Of a stretch of 64,000 bases of DNA, positions 32,388-40,741 are shown piece by piece. This DNA comes from Sphingopyxis sp. BE259 (lineage in GTDB: Bacteria; Pseudomonadota; Alphaproteobacteria; Sphingomonadales; Sphingomonadaceae). The stretch spans positions 601,001 through 665,000 of the forward strand of contig NZ_JAVDWM010000001.1 of NCBI RefSeq assembly GCF_031457495.1, in the 5' to 3' direction. Both the position numbers and the translations under genes were made by a program. Under the pieces are notes generated by a model, which worked only from the letters and a program-made list of their open reading frames with translations, was not told where the DNA came from and did no database searches. Numbering within the stretch: the stretch's first letter is position 1; each line of letters opens with the position of its first letter.

Positions 32388-34672
32388 AGCGGCTGCGCCG
32401 AACGGGGCAGACGGCGGATGCGGCGGCCGGTCGCGGCGAACATCGCATTGGCGATCGCGGGCGCGACGACCGGCACCGCGATTTCGCCCAGCCCGCCGGG
32501 TTCGCGGTCGCTGTCGACAAATTCGACCAGGATTTGCGGCGTCTGCGACAGCCGCGGCAGGCCGAGCTGACCCAATTTGCGGGCGGTCGCGACGCCGCCA
32601 TCATAATCGGTGGTGGCCCCAACCGCGGCGGCGAGGCCAAAGATCAGCCCGCCCTCGATCTGTTGCCGCGCGATCGTGGGATTGACGAGGCGTCCGGCGT
32701 CGACGACCGCGACCAGTTGTTCGACCTGCAACCCCTTGTCGCTTTGCCGCGCGGTGGCCATCAGCGCGATGTGGCTGCCGCGCATGCTGTGGCACGCCAG
32801 CCCCTGCGCGGTGCCCGACACGCCGCCTTCCCAGCCGCCAAGGCTGGTCGCGGTGAGCAGGCAGCGCGCGAGCAGCGGCGCTCCCTCAAGCATCGCCATG
32901 CGATAGGACAGGCCGTCGGTCCCGGCGCGCGCCGCCATTTCGTCGATGAAACACTCGGTGAAAAAAGCGGTGTAACTGTCGGCATTGCCGCGCCAGCGTC
33001 CGGTCGGCAGGCCGATATCGGCGGGGCAATGGTCGACCGCATGATGCGGGATGGCATAGGGACTTGCCGCGCCCTCGACTGCGGCGGCATCGGCGCTGCC
33101 CACCGCAGCGCGCTGCGCCACATCGGCGGGCGTGTTGTCGAATAGCCGCGCCCGCACCTCGTGGTTGGTCGGCGGCACTGCGATGCGGGTCACCAGCGCG
33201 TCGATCCCGCCCGCGGCGTTCAGCGTCGCACTCAGCCGCGCGCGAACGGGCGCGCGGGGCGGCAGACGCATGATCTCTTCGGCGCGCGACCAGGCGAGCT
33301 GGACCGGGCGCTTTACCTGCAGCGCGATGATCGCCGCCTGCACCGCGGCGCTATGGTCGAGGCAGGCGTCGAAGGAACCGCCCGCCATCATCGGGAACAG
33401 CACGACGTCGTTCGGCGACAGTCCGGTGGCAGCCGCAATTGCATCGCGGCATTGGGCGGGCGCCTGCGTCGCCACCCACACCCGCAGCCGCCCGCCGTCG
33501 GGCGCGGCGGTCGCGGTGCGGGTTTCGATCGCGGCATGCAGCGCCGGGGCGACGGCATATTCGGCGACGACCTTGGAGCGTCCGGTCATCGCTTCGCCGA
33601 CGTCGCCGGTATGCGATATGCGGTAGCCACCGTCGTTCAGCGCTTGTTTCAGCGCCGCGTCGATGCGGGTCGTGGAAATTGGCGTCCCGGCGGTTTCAAA
33701 CAACGGCGCAAAGCGGTCGAGCGCTTGGTTCGCGGCCCACCAGTTGCGCGCTACCGCCGCAACCCAGCGCTCATGCGTGACGACATGGAGCAGGCCGGGC
33801 GACTCCAGACCGCGCTTGCGGTCGATACTTTTGAGCCGCGTCGCCCCCAGCGGCCCCTGGCGGATCGCCGCGAACACCATATCGGGCAGGCGGATATCGC
33901 CGGCATAATTGGCCGATCCGTCGATCTTTGCGGGCAGGTCGAGCCGGGTCAGTTCCTTGCCATAGAGCGGATCACCGCTGCTGGCGCGATAGACGGGTTC
34001 GGCAGGCGGTTCGAGCTGTGCCGCCGCGGCGGCCACCTCGCCAAAGCCCAGCTTTTTCTTGCCCAATAAGACGAACCCGTCCTGGGTGTCGCAATCTTCC
34101 CAGTCGGCGTCCCAGCGCGCTGCCGCTGCCATCATCAGCAGCGCGCGCGCCTGCGCCGCTGCGGCGCGGCACGGTCCTTCGAACATCCGCACCGACGAGC
34201 TGTTGGCGGTCAGCATCACCGCATGGCGCACCGCCCATTCGCGCCGCGCCCAACTGCGCACATCGGACACGAAATCGGGGACGCCGCCGCGCGGGGTGAA
34301 GACCGCACTATCCTCGTCGATCAGCAGGGTGTTGGTATAGAGCGGGCTGATCGGGGCGGTTTCGACCGCGATCGTCCGCCAGTCGGCGCCGAGTTCGTCG
34401 GCCATGATCTGGGGCAGCAGCGTCGTGACGCCCTGACCCATCTCGCATTGCGGGACGATGGCGCTGATATGCCCGTCGTCGCCGATCTTCAGAAAGGCGT
34501 TGAACACATGTTCGTCGGGCGCGGCGGTCAGATTGGGCTGATAGTCGCGCGGCCACAGGCTCCACGCGATCGCCAGCCCGCCCGCCGCCGTCGCGCCGAC
34601 GAGCATCTGGCGGCGACTGACGTGCGGCAGGCGCGATTTGTTTTTCAGAGCCGTGTCGCGAATGCCCACCAT
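32384..34672 (-). CDS. Xanthine dehydrogenase-family molybdopterin-binding subunit (IorB-like), Tat-exported
   Basis: A 762-residue large subunit of a molybdenum hydroxylase. A twin-arginine signal (SRRQMLVGATAAGG) places it in the periplasm. The mature part has the IorB/aldehyde-oxidase layout: CEMGQGVTTLLPQIMADELG near the start, FDACLDHSAA in the middle and the pterin-region GGLGEI close to the C-terminus, with the conserved glutamate. These enzymes hydroxylate N-heterocycles or aldehydes and need a small [2Fe-2S] subunit (IorA), which is not adjacent. It is translationally coupled to hemH. The ATG at 34672 is preferred over a codon at 34744 that lies inside a repeat element. Confidence 0.85.
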   Translation of the reverse strand: MVGIRDTALKNKSRLPHVSRRQMLVGATAAGGLAIAWSLWPRDYQPNLTAAPDEHVFNAFLKIGDDGHISAIVPQCEMGQGVTTLLPQIMADELGADWRTIAVETAPISPLYTNTLLIDEDSAVFTPRGGVPDFVSDVRSWARREWAVRHAVMLTANSSSVRMFEGPCRAAAAQARALLMMAAAARWDADWEDCDTQDGFVLLGKKKLGFGEVAAAAAQLEPPAEPVYRASSGDPLYGKELTRLDLPAKIDGSANYAGDIRLPDMVFAAIRQGPLGATRLKSIDRKRGLESPGLLHVVTHERWVAAVARNWWAANQALDRFAPLFETAGTPISTTRIDAALKQALNDGGYRISHTGDVGEAMTGRSKVVAEYAVAPALHAAIETRTATAAPDGGRLRVWVATQAPAQCRDAIAAATGLSPNDVVLFPMMAGGSFDACLDHSAAVQAAIIALQVKRPVQLAWSRAEEIMRLPPRAPVRARLSATLNAAGGIDALVTRIAVPPTNHEVRARLFDNTPADVAQRAAVGSADAAAVEGAASPYAIPHHAVDHCPADIGLPTGRWRGNADSYTAFFTECFIDEMAARAGTDGLSYRMAMLEGAPLLARCLLTATSLGGWEGGVSGTAQGLACHSMRGSHIALMATARQSDKGLQVEQLVAVVDAGRLVNPTIARQQIEGGLIFGLAAAVGATTDYDGGVATARKLGQLGLPRLSQTPQILVEFVDSDREPGGLGEIAVPVVAPAIANAMFAATGRRIRRLPRSAQPL

Positions 34673-34743
34673 CGCGGATGCTGATAAGCGGGGCGAGTCG
34701 CAAGGGCAAAGGCTTTTGGTGGAGCCACGCGCTCGCTCTGTCA

Positions 34744-34832
34744 CCGTTCGCCCTGAGCTTGTCGAAGGGCCGTTCTTTTCTTCAGCGACGTCGAAGGGAA
34801 GAACCGTGCTTCGACAAGCTCAGCACAAACGG
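34744..34832. repeat. Palindromic repeat, GTTCG/CTGAG family
   Basis: Arms CCGTTCGCCCTGAGCTTGTCGAAG and the complementary CTTCGACAAGCTCAGCACAAACGG (each read in pieces because of mismatches) surround a TTCTT-rich centre. It separates the lipoprotein gene from the molybdo-enzyme gene on the same strand. Confidence 0.75.
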
Positions 34833-34845
34833 AGTTTGGGAGCGT

Positions 34846-35442
34846 CTACCACCCCCAAGGCGCAGGCGGCGGCGCCACGGGCTGGCGATAGTCAAAGGTC
34901 ACGCGGAAATCGCGGCCTTCGCGGCTTAAGCCATAAGTGAAGCCTTCAGCCGTGGTTTCGACCGACCAGATGTTGGTGTTCGAAACGCTGCGCCCGGTGC
35001 GGGTGAACAGCGCAATCGATTCGGCATCGACCGGAAAGGTCTGGCGGCTCGCCGTCCCGGCATCCTTGGTGTCGCCGCCATACATCGTCAGCTCGTCCTT
35101 GCTGCCGTCGGCGTGGCGATGATCATGCTTGAGGCGGAGGCCGGTGGCGGTGCGGGTGATGACCCAGGTGCGCGAGCGGTCCCAGCCGCCGTCGGGACCG
35201 ACGCCGTCGATGTGAAAGGGGATTTCGATGCGGTCGGGGGTGCAGCTGCGGATATGCATCACCATCGCCTTGCCGCGCATGTCGGCATCGGCATCCTGAT
35301 TGCTGGCGAGCTTGCCTGCATAGGCCTGGCCGCAACGCGCGGTCAGCGCGGCGAAGAACGCGTCCTGCGGATTGGTGGCTTGCGGGGTCGAGGCGCAACC
35401 GGCGAGCGCGGTTGCGGCGAGCAGCGCTAGCGCGGGCTTCAC
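34846..35442 (-). CDS. Putative lipoprotein of unknown function
   Basis: A 198-residue protein with a lipoprotein signal peptide: short basic start, Leu/Ala core and a lipobox LAGC with the cysteine near residue 16. The mature part begins with a Ser/Thr/Pro linker, has two further Cys (in ARCGQAY and RSCTPDR) that could form a disulfide, and ends in a Pro/Trp tail. It is not related to any family I recognise. The start is a GTG that overlaps the stop of the CoA-binding protein gene (GTGA), so expression is coupled. Confidence 0.68.
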   Translation of the reverse strand: MKPALALLAATALAGCASTPQATNPQDAFFAALTARCGQAYAGKLASNQDADADMRGKAMVMHIRSCTPDRIEIPFHIDGVGPDGGWDRSRTWVITRTATGLRLKHDHRHADGSKDELTMYGGDTKDAGTASRQTFPVDAESIALFTRTGRSVSNTNIWSVETTAEGFTYGLSREGRDFRVTFDYRQPVAPPPAPWGW

Positions 35443-35861
35443 CGCAGCAGCCCGAGTCGCGGGATCTCGATTTTGGGACAGCGGTCCATGACGACCGTCA
35501 GTCCCGCCGCATCGGCGCGCTTTGCCGCGGCATCGTTGATCACGCCGAGCTGCATCCACACCGCCTTGGCGCCATGGACGATCGCTTCATCGACCGCAGA
35601 CCCGGCGTCTTCGCTGTTGCGGAAAATATCGACGATTTCGGCGGGCGGCTCGACGTCGGAGAGGGTCGCGACGACCGGCGCGCCGTGGATCGTGGTGCCG
35701 GCATGACCCGGATTGACCGCGATCACGTCATGGCCCTGGCCGACCAGAAAAGCGAGCACGCCGTTCGACGCGCGCGCCGGGTTGGGCGAGGCGCCGACCA
35801 CCGCGATGCGGCGCTTTTGCCCGAGCAGGTCGCGGATTTCCCTTTCGTCGTTGATCGCCAT
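35439..35861 (-). CDS. CoA-binding protein, YccU family
   Basis: A 140-residue Rossmann-fold protein of the CoA-binding domain family. It shows RRIAVVGASPNPARAS, the phosphate-binding loop, then VNPGHAG and the terminal MDRCPKIEIPRL that is almost invariant in YccU-type proteins. The biochemical role is unknown; the fold is that of succinyl-CoA synthetase alpha subunits. GGAG lies eight bases before the ATG. It follows mrp after a 23-bp perfect palindrome and overlaps the lipoprotein gene. Confidence 0.88.
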   Translation of the reverse strand: MAINDEREIRDLLGQKRRIAVVGASPNPARASNGVLAFLVGQGHDVIAVNPGHAGTTIHGAPVVATLSDVEPPAEIVDIFRNSEDAGSAVDEAIVHGAKAVWMQLGVINDAAAKRADAAGLTVVMDRCPKIEIPRLGLLR

Positions 35862-35875
35862 CTCATTCTCCCCAT

Positions 35876-35898
35876 TAAATAGGGACTGTCCCTATTTA
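35876..35898. repeat. 23-bp perfect palindrome spanning the mrp stop
   Basis: TAAATAGGGAC and GTCCCTATTTA face each other around a single T. The mrp stop codon lies inside the right arm (35892-35894). Similar AGGGAC/GTCCCT palindromes in other bacteria are REP-like elements linked to RAYT transposases (established for related sequences, not shown here). As RNA it would be a tight hairpin ending in T-rich sequence in both directions. Confidence 0.75.
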
Positions 35899-36878
35899 TT
35901 GCGCTCTTGCAGCCAGCCGGCCACCTTCGCCGCTATCGCATGGAACGGCTCGCCCGCCGGGTCGGTTCCGGCAGCGGGCGGGACGCCGCCGTCGCTGGCC
36001 AGGCGGATGCCCATCGATAACGGGACGCGACCCAGGAAGTCGAGGCCCATCGATTTTGCTGCCGCCTCGGCGCCGCCGCAACCGAATGGATCGCTGACCT
36101 CGCCGCAATGCGGGCAGGCATAGCCCGCCATATTTTCAACGAGGCCGATGATCGGCACCGCGGCCTGTTCGAACAGGCTGACGGCGCGCGTCGCGTCCAT
36201 CAGCGCCAGATCCTGCGGGGTCGACACAATGACCGCGCCCGCGGGCTTGTGTTTCTGGATCATCGTCAGCTGGACGTCGCCGGTCCCCGGCGGCAGGTCG
36301 ACGATCAGCGTGTCGATGTCGCCCCAGCTCGCATCGACCAATTGCTCCAGCGCCTTGCCCGCCATCGGCCCGCGCCACGCGATCGCCTGCCCCGGCGCCG
36401 CGATCTGCCCGGTCGACAGCATCGGGACGCCATAGGCGTTGGGGACGGGGACCAGTTTCGATCCGCGCGATTCGGGTTTGACGTGCTCGCTGTCCATCAG
36501 GCGCGGCTGCGACGGACCATAGATGTCGGCATCCACCAGCCCGACCTTCACCCCGCGCCGCAACAGCGCGACCGCCAGATTGGCGGCGAGGGTCGATTTG
36601 CCGACGCCGCCCTTGCCGCTGCCGACCGCGATGATCGTCATCGATTTTTTCTCGGCGGTCATCGCAATACGAACTTCGCTGACATCGGGTTCGTTCAGCA
36701 GCCCGGCGCGCAGCTTGTCCGCGAGCGGTTGGCGATCCTCGGCCGCCAGCCCCGACACGTCGAGCACCACCGCCAGCGACCCGGCGTCGTCGAGCAGGCG
36801 GAGTCCGGATGTTCGCCCGTCGCTCAGCTCGGCAGCGGTGGCGGACAGGCGGGCGATGGCGGCGCTGGGATCGGTCAT
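35892..36878 (-). CDS. mrp: Iron-sulfur cluster carrier ATPase Mrp/ApbC
   Basis: A 328-residue protein with the N-terminal DUF59-like (MIP18) domain (residues about 1-90) fused to a MinD-type ATPase. The deviant Walker A is GSGKGGVGKSTLAANLA, the switch-like DADIYGPSQPRLM follows, and the CPHC motif (GYACPHCGE) binds the iron-sulfur cluster delivered to apoproteins. The open frame extends to 38201 across the antisense strand of hflK; the ATG at 36878 is chosen because it starts the domain and leaves the intergenic promoter region free. It diverges from hflK across 90 bp. Confidence 0.93.
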   Translation of the reverse strand: MTDPSAAIARLSATAAELSDGRTSGLRLLDDAGSLAVVLDVSGLAAEDRQPLADKLRAGLLNEPDVSEVRIAMTAEKKSMTIIAVGSGKGGVGKSTLAANLAVALLRRGVKVGLVDADIYGPSQPRLMDSEHVKPESRGSKLVPVPNAYGVPMLSTGQIAAPGQAIAWRGPMAGKALEQLVDASWGDIDTLIVDLPPGTGDVQLTMIQKHKPAGAVIVSTPQDLALMDATRAVSLFEQAAVPIIGLVENMAGYACPHCGEVSDPFGCGGAEAAAKSMGLDFLGRVPLSMGIRLASDGGVPPAAGTDPAGEPFHAIAAKVAGWLQERNK

Positions 36879-36933
36879 GTTCGCGGCAGATAGGCCTGCG
36901 CGGGTCAATTGCCAGCCATTTTCGCGCGCCCCC

Positions 36934-36960
36934 CTGTTAATCGCGCGCGCCGACCCTATA
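36934..36960 (+). promoter_or_regulatory. Heat-shock-like promoter abutting the hflK start
   Basis: CTGT at 36934-36937 and CCTATA at 36955-36960 are separated by 17 bases, one mismatch from the alphaproteobacterial RpoH pattern CTTG-N17/18-CYTATNT. The -10 ends nine bases before the hflK ATG, so the transcript would begin at or next to the start codon. No Shine-Dalgarno sequence is present in between. Confidence 0.45.
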
Positions 36961-36968
36961 AAAGCGTT

Positions 36969-38147
36969 ATGAACGACAATATTGACGGCAGCATCGGACG
37001 CCGCAGCCCCAGTGGATTGCGGCAATTTTTCGGGTCGATCCTCCAGATGGGTAAGAGCCCGTGGGGCAATGGTCCCGGCAAGGGCGACGACGGGGATGGC
37101 GGCGGCAAGGGCGACGACGGCAAACGCCCCGGCCCGCGCAACCCGTGGGTGACCCCCGATCCGATCGACATCAACCGCGGTCGCAAACCGCGCGGCCCCT
37201 CCGCGCTCGACGAACTGCTGCGCAAGGGACGCGGCGGCTTTGGCGGTGGCGGTTCGGGCGGCGGCGGCGGCCAGTTCAATCTGGGCGATTCGGCGAAATT
37301 CTGGAAATGGGGCGTGCTCGCCGCGGCGGTGCTGTGGGTGATCTTTTCCTCCTTCCACATCGTGCCGCCCGAAAAGGAAGGGGTCGTCACCCGCCTCGGC
37401 AGTTATTCGCGCACCGTCGGCCCCGGCGTGAAATTCACCTGGCCGGCGCCGATCGAGCGCATCCGGTTGGAGGACGTCCGCGCGATCCGCACCATGCCAG
37501 TCGGATCGCCGAATGCGACCGACGAGAATTTCGTGCTGACCCGCGACCAGAGCCTGGTCGATCTCGCGTATGAAGTGCGCTGGTCGGTGCGCGATCCCGA
37601 GCTGTTCTTTTTCCAGCTCGCCGATCCCGAAGGCACGATCCGCGAAGTCGCCGAAAGCTCGATGCGCGCCACCGTCGCCAATTTCAACCTGACCGATGCG
37701 ATCGGCCCCGGCCGCGTCGAAATCGAAGCGCAGGTGCAGCAACGGATGCAGGAACTGCTCAACCAGTATCGCGCCGGCGTCGCGATCCAGGGCATCGCGA
37801 TCCGTCAGGCGGATCCGCCGAGCCAGGTCGACGATGCGTTCAAGGAAGTCACCGCGGCGCTGCAGGAGCGCGAATCGGCGATCAACCTGTCGCGCGCCTA
37901 TCAGCAGCAGGTGCTCGAACGCGCCCGTGGCGACACCGCGGCGTTCGACCAGATTTACGAACAATATCGGCTGGCGCCGGGGGTGACCCGCAAGCGCCTC
38001 TATTATGAAACGATGGAGAATGTGTTGTCGAATGTCGACAAGACCGTCGTCGAAGCGCGCGGGGTAACCCCTTATCTGCCGCTCAACGAGGTCCAGAAAC
38101 GGATTCCCGCCACCCCGCCCGCTGCGGCGACGAAGGGAGGCGAATGA
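36969..38147 (+). CDS. hflK: HflK, FtsH-regulating membrane protein
   Basis: A 392-residue SPFH/stomatin-family protein. A Gly/Asp/Lys-rich cytoplasmic tail of about 110 residues is followed by one membrane helix (WKWGVLAAAVLWVIFSSF) and the periplasmic SPFH domain starting at VPPEKEGVVTRLG, then a coiled-coil region with QARGD-rich repeats. HflK with HflC encloses FtsH hexamers and limits its proteolysis of membrane proteins. The ATG at 36969 has no ribosome binding site and seems to be leaderless. The stop overlaps hflC (ATGA). The length and tail are typical of sphingomonad HflK. Confidence 0.95.
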   Translation: MNDNIDGSIGRRSPSGLRQFFGSILQMGKSPWGNGPGKGDDGDGGGKGDDGKRPGPRNPWVTPDPIDINRGRKPRGPSALDELLRKGRGGFGGGGSGGGGGQFNLGDSAKFWKWGVLAAAVLWVIFSSFHIVPPEKEGVVTRLGSYSRTVGPGVKFTWPAPIERIRLEDVRAIRTMPVGSPNATDENFVLTRDQSLVDLAYEVRWSVRDPELFFFQLADPEGTIREVAESSMRATVANFNLTDAIGPGRVEIEAQVQQRMQELLNQYRAGVAIQGIAIRQADPPSQVDDAFKEVTAALQERESAINLSRAYQQQVLERARGDTAAFDQIYEQYRLAPGVTRKRLYYETMENVLSNVDKTVVEARGVTPYLPLNEVQKRIPATPPAAATKGGE

Positions 38148-38998
38148 TGTTGAATTCGCTGTTCCAGAACCCCGTGCGCCTGCTCGTCGGGGTCGTCGCA
38201 CTGCTCGTCCTCCTGTCCCAATCGCTGGCGATCGTGCCCGAGGACAAGCAGGCGCTGATCCTGCGCTTTGGCGAGATCGAGCGCACCGTGAACCGTTACA
38301 AGCCGAACGAGGATTTCGGCAGTTCGGGAGCGGGCCTGGTGCTGCGCGTGCCGTTCACCGACGGTATCCAATATATCGACAAGCGCATCATGGGCGTCAA
38401 CATGGAGCGCCAGCAGGTGCTGTCGACCGACCAGCAAAGGTTGCAGGTCGATGCCTTTGCGCGCTTCCGCATCACCAATCCGGTGCGCATGTACACCGCG
38501 ATCCGCACCGAGGAGCGGTTGCAGCAGCAGCTGGCAACGATCCTGGGGTCGTCGCTGCGCAACGAGCTGGGCAAGCGCACCTTTGCCACCTTGCTGTCGC
38601 CCGAACGCGGCGCGGTGATGGACAATATCCAGGTCGCGCTGAACCGTGAGGCGAATAAATATGGCGCCGAAGTCATCGACGTGCGGATCAAGCGCGCCGA
38701 CCTGCCGGAAGGTGCGACGTTGATCGCAGCCTACAACCGCATGCGATCGGCACGCCAGCAGGAAGCGACCGCGATCCGTGCCGAAGGGCAAAAGGAAGCG
38801 CAGATCATCCGCGGTAACGCCGACGGTGAAGCGGCGCGCATCTATGCCGCCAGCTTTGGCAAGGATCCGGAGTTTTACGATTTCTACCGCGCCATGCAAA
38901 GCTATCGCCAGACCTTCCTGGGTGAGAACAACCAAGGCGGCACCTCGATCATCATGTCGCCCGACAATGAATATCTGAAGCGTTTCAGCGGCGGTTGA
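38144..38998 (+). CDS. hflC: HflC, FtsH-regulating membrane protein
   Basis: A 284-residue partner of HflK. One N-terminal membrane helix (LLVGVVALLVLLSQSLAIV) is followed by the SPFH domain (PEDKQALILRFGEIERTV) and the conserved SFGKDPEFYDFYRAMQSYR region near the C-terminus. It is translated from an ATG overlapping the hflK stop, ensuring equal amounts of the two subunits. A protease gene of the DegP type follows after 129 bp, the usual order in proteobacteria. Confidence 0.95.
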   Translation: MMLNSLFQNPVRLLVGVVALLVLLSQSLAIVPEDKQALILRFGEIERTVNRYKPNEDFGSSGAGLVLRVPFTDGIQYIDKRIMGVNMERQQVLSTDQQRLQVDAFARFRITNPVRMYTAIRTEERLQQQLATILGSSLRNELGKRTFATLLSPERGAVMDNIQVALNREANKYGAEVIDVRIKRADLPEGATLIAAYNRMRSARQQEATAIRAEGQKEAQIIRGNADGEAARIYAASFGKDPEFYDFYRAMQSYRQTFLGENNQGGTSIIMSPDNEYLKRFSGG

Positions 38999-39021
38999 TC
39001 GGGCCGGACGCGACGGTGAAT

Positions 39022-39046
39022 GGAACCGAAAGCGTCCGTTCATGTT
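39022..39046 (+). promoter_or_regulatory. EcfG-like (general stress) promoter upstream of degP
   Basis: GGAAC at 39022-39026 and TGTT at 39043-39046 are 16 bases apart, one mismatch from the alphaproteobacterial EcfG consensus GGAAC-N16/17-CGTT. It lies about 80 bp upstream of the protease start in the gap after hflC. A stress-controlled periplasmic protease would fit, but short motifs of this kind also occur by chance. Confidence 0.4.
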
Positions 39047-39127
39047 CAATTGGCGTTCAGCCGCTGCGCCGCAGACCGCCGCAGCCGGGGTGTTTGAGTT
39101 TTTCGGATGAGAAGAGGATTACCGATC

Positions 39128-40621
39128 GTGCGTTATGTTTATGGCATCACTTCGGCCTTGCTGGCGGGTGGCACCGCGCTGGCGCTGGTTACCCAGTCCC
39201 CGGTCGGCGCGCAGGTCGCGCAAAATGAGCAGAGCGAAATCGCCAAGGTCGTGCCGCGTTCGGGCGCGCCGGAGAGCTTTGCCGACCTGGTCGAACAGTT
39301 GCAGCCCGCGGTGGTCAACATCTCGACCAAGCAGGAGGTCACCCTCGGCGTGCGGCTCAATCCCTTTGCCGGGACGCGCGAGCCGATCACCCAGGAACAG
39401 CAGGGCGGCGGCTCGGGCTTCCTGATCTCGGCCGACGGCTACATCGTCACCAATAATCATGTGATTTCGGGCGGCCCGCGCGGCGAGGCGGTCAATCAGG
39501 TCACGGTGACACTGACCAACCAGAAAGAATATAAGGCGACGATCGTCGGCCGCGATGCCGCGTCCGATCTCGCGCTGCTCAAGATCGAAGCGGGCGGCCT
39601 GCCTTTCGTGAAATTCGCCGACAGCAGCACGGCGCGCGTCGGCGACTGGGTGGTGGCGATCGGCAACCCGCTCGGGCTGGGTTCGACGGTGACCGCGGGC
39701 ATCATCTCGGCGGTGCAGCGCAACATCGGCCAGGGCGGCGCCTATGATCGCTATATCCAGACCGATACCGCGATCAATCGCGGCAATTCGGGCGGCCCGT
39801 TGTTCGACTTGCAGGGCAATGTCGTCGGCATCAACAACATGCTGATCTCGCCGGTCGGCGCCAATATCGGCGTCAACTTCGCGATCCCCGCCGACGCCGC
39901 GATCCCGGTGATCAACGCGCTGCGCGCGGGCGAAAAGGTTCAACGCGGTTATCTGGGCATCGGTATTGCGCCGGTCGACGAGGATCTGGCGGCGGCCCTC
40001 GGTTTGCCCAAGGATCGCGGCGAATTCATCCAGCGCGTCGAACCGGCGCAGGCTGGTGAAAAGGCCGGGCTGAAGCGCGGCGACGTGGTGACCAAGGTCA
40101 ATGGCCGCGAAGTCACGCCGCAGCAGACCCTGTCCTATATCGTGTCGAACACCAAGCCGGGGACGCGCATCCCGCTCGAAATCATTCGCGACGGCAAGCC
40201 GATGACGCTGAACGTTTTGGTCGGCACCCGGCCGCCCGAGGAAGAGCTGGCCGGCACCAACTTCGACCCCGAAGCCGAGCAGACCGAGCCCGAAGATGCG
40301 ACCGGCGCCGCCGACAAGGCCATTCAGGACGAACTCGGCCTGTCGGTGCAGGTGGTCACCCCCGATATCGCACGCGCGGTCGGGGTCGATGCCGGGACCA
40401 AGGGGCTGGTGATCGGCGCCGCATCGGCGAACAGCGACGCGGGCCGCAAGGGTCTGCGCCGCGGCGACGTGATCCTCAGCGCCAACCGCGTGCCGGTGGC
40501 GACCAGCGATGCGCTGGCTAAGGCGGTCGCCGACGCGAAGCGGGCGGGGCGAGATGCGGTGCTGCTCGAAATCCTGCGCCGCGGCGGTCCGTCGGCATTC
40601 ATTGCGGTGCGGGTGAAGTAA
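39128..40621 (+). CDS. degP: DegP/DegQ-type periplasmic serine protease
   Basis: About 497 residues. A Sec signal peptide (YGITSALLAGGTALALV) is followed by a trypsin-like domain with the triad H111 (TNNHV), D147 (ASDLALL) and S221 (GNSGGPL), then two PDZ domains at about 270-360 and 400-490. It degrades or refolds damaged envelope proteins. I prefer the GTG at 39128 because AGAGGA lies nine bases upstream; the ATG at 39107, seven codons earlier, lacks a good ribosome site. A strong terminator follows the stop, so the gene ends its unit. Confidence 0.92.
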   Translation: MRYVYGITSALLAGGTALALVTQSPVGAQVAQNEQSEIAKVVPRSGAPESFADLVEQLQPAVVNISTKQEVTLGVRLNPFAGTREPITQEQQGGGSGFLISADGYIVTNNHVISGGPRGEAVNQVTVTLTNQKEYKATIVGRDAASDLALLKIEAGGLPFVKFADSSTARVGDWVVAIGNPLGLGSTVTAGIISAVQRNIGQGGAYDRYIQTDTAINRGNSGGPLFDLQGNVVGINNMLISPVGANIGVNFAIPADAAIPVINALRAGEKVQRGYLGIGIAPVDEDLAAALGLPKDRGEFIQRVEPAQAGEKAGLKRGDVVTKVNGREVTPQQTLSYIVSNTKPGTRIPLEIIRDGKPMTLNVLVGTRPPEEELAGTNFDPEAEQTEPEDATGAADKAIQDELGLSVQVVTPDIARAVGVDAGTKGLVIGAASANSDAGRKGLRRGDVILSANRVPVATSDALAKAVADAKRAGRDAVLLEILRRGGPSAFIAVRVK

Positions 40622-40646
40622 GCCGCGCCGTCTCGACCCGATGAAA

Positions 40647-40678
40647 GGGCGCCGGATCAGCCGATCCGGCGCCCTTTT
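40647..40678 (+). terminator. Intrinsic terminator after degP
   Basis: GGGCGCCGGATC (40647-40658) pairs perfectly with GATCCGGCGCCC (40663-40674) across an AGCC loop and is followed by TTTTC. AAA before the stem would pair with the T-run in a bidirectional terminator. Confidence 0.92.
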
Positions 40679-40741
40679 CATTTGCGCGGTCGCGATCATG
40701 TTCCTATTATGTTCCCACAACATCGAGTCGGGAGAAACTTC

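Noticed and set aside
35892..38201. A 769-residue version of Mrp extending over hflK
   Set aside because: The extra N-terminal part is antisense of hflK. The Mrp family start and the free divergent gap support 36878.
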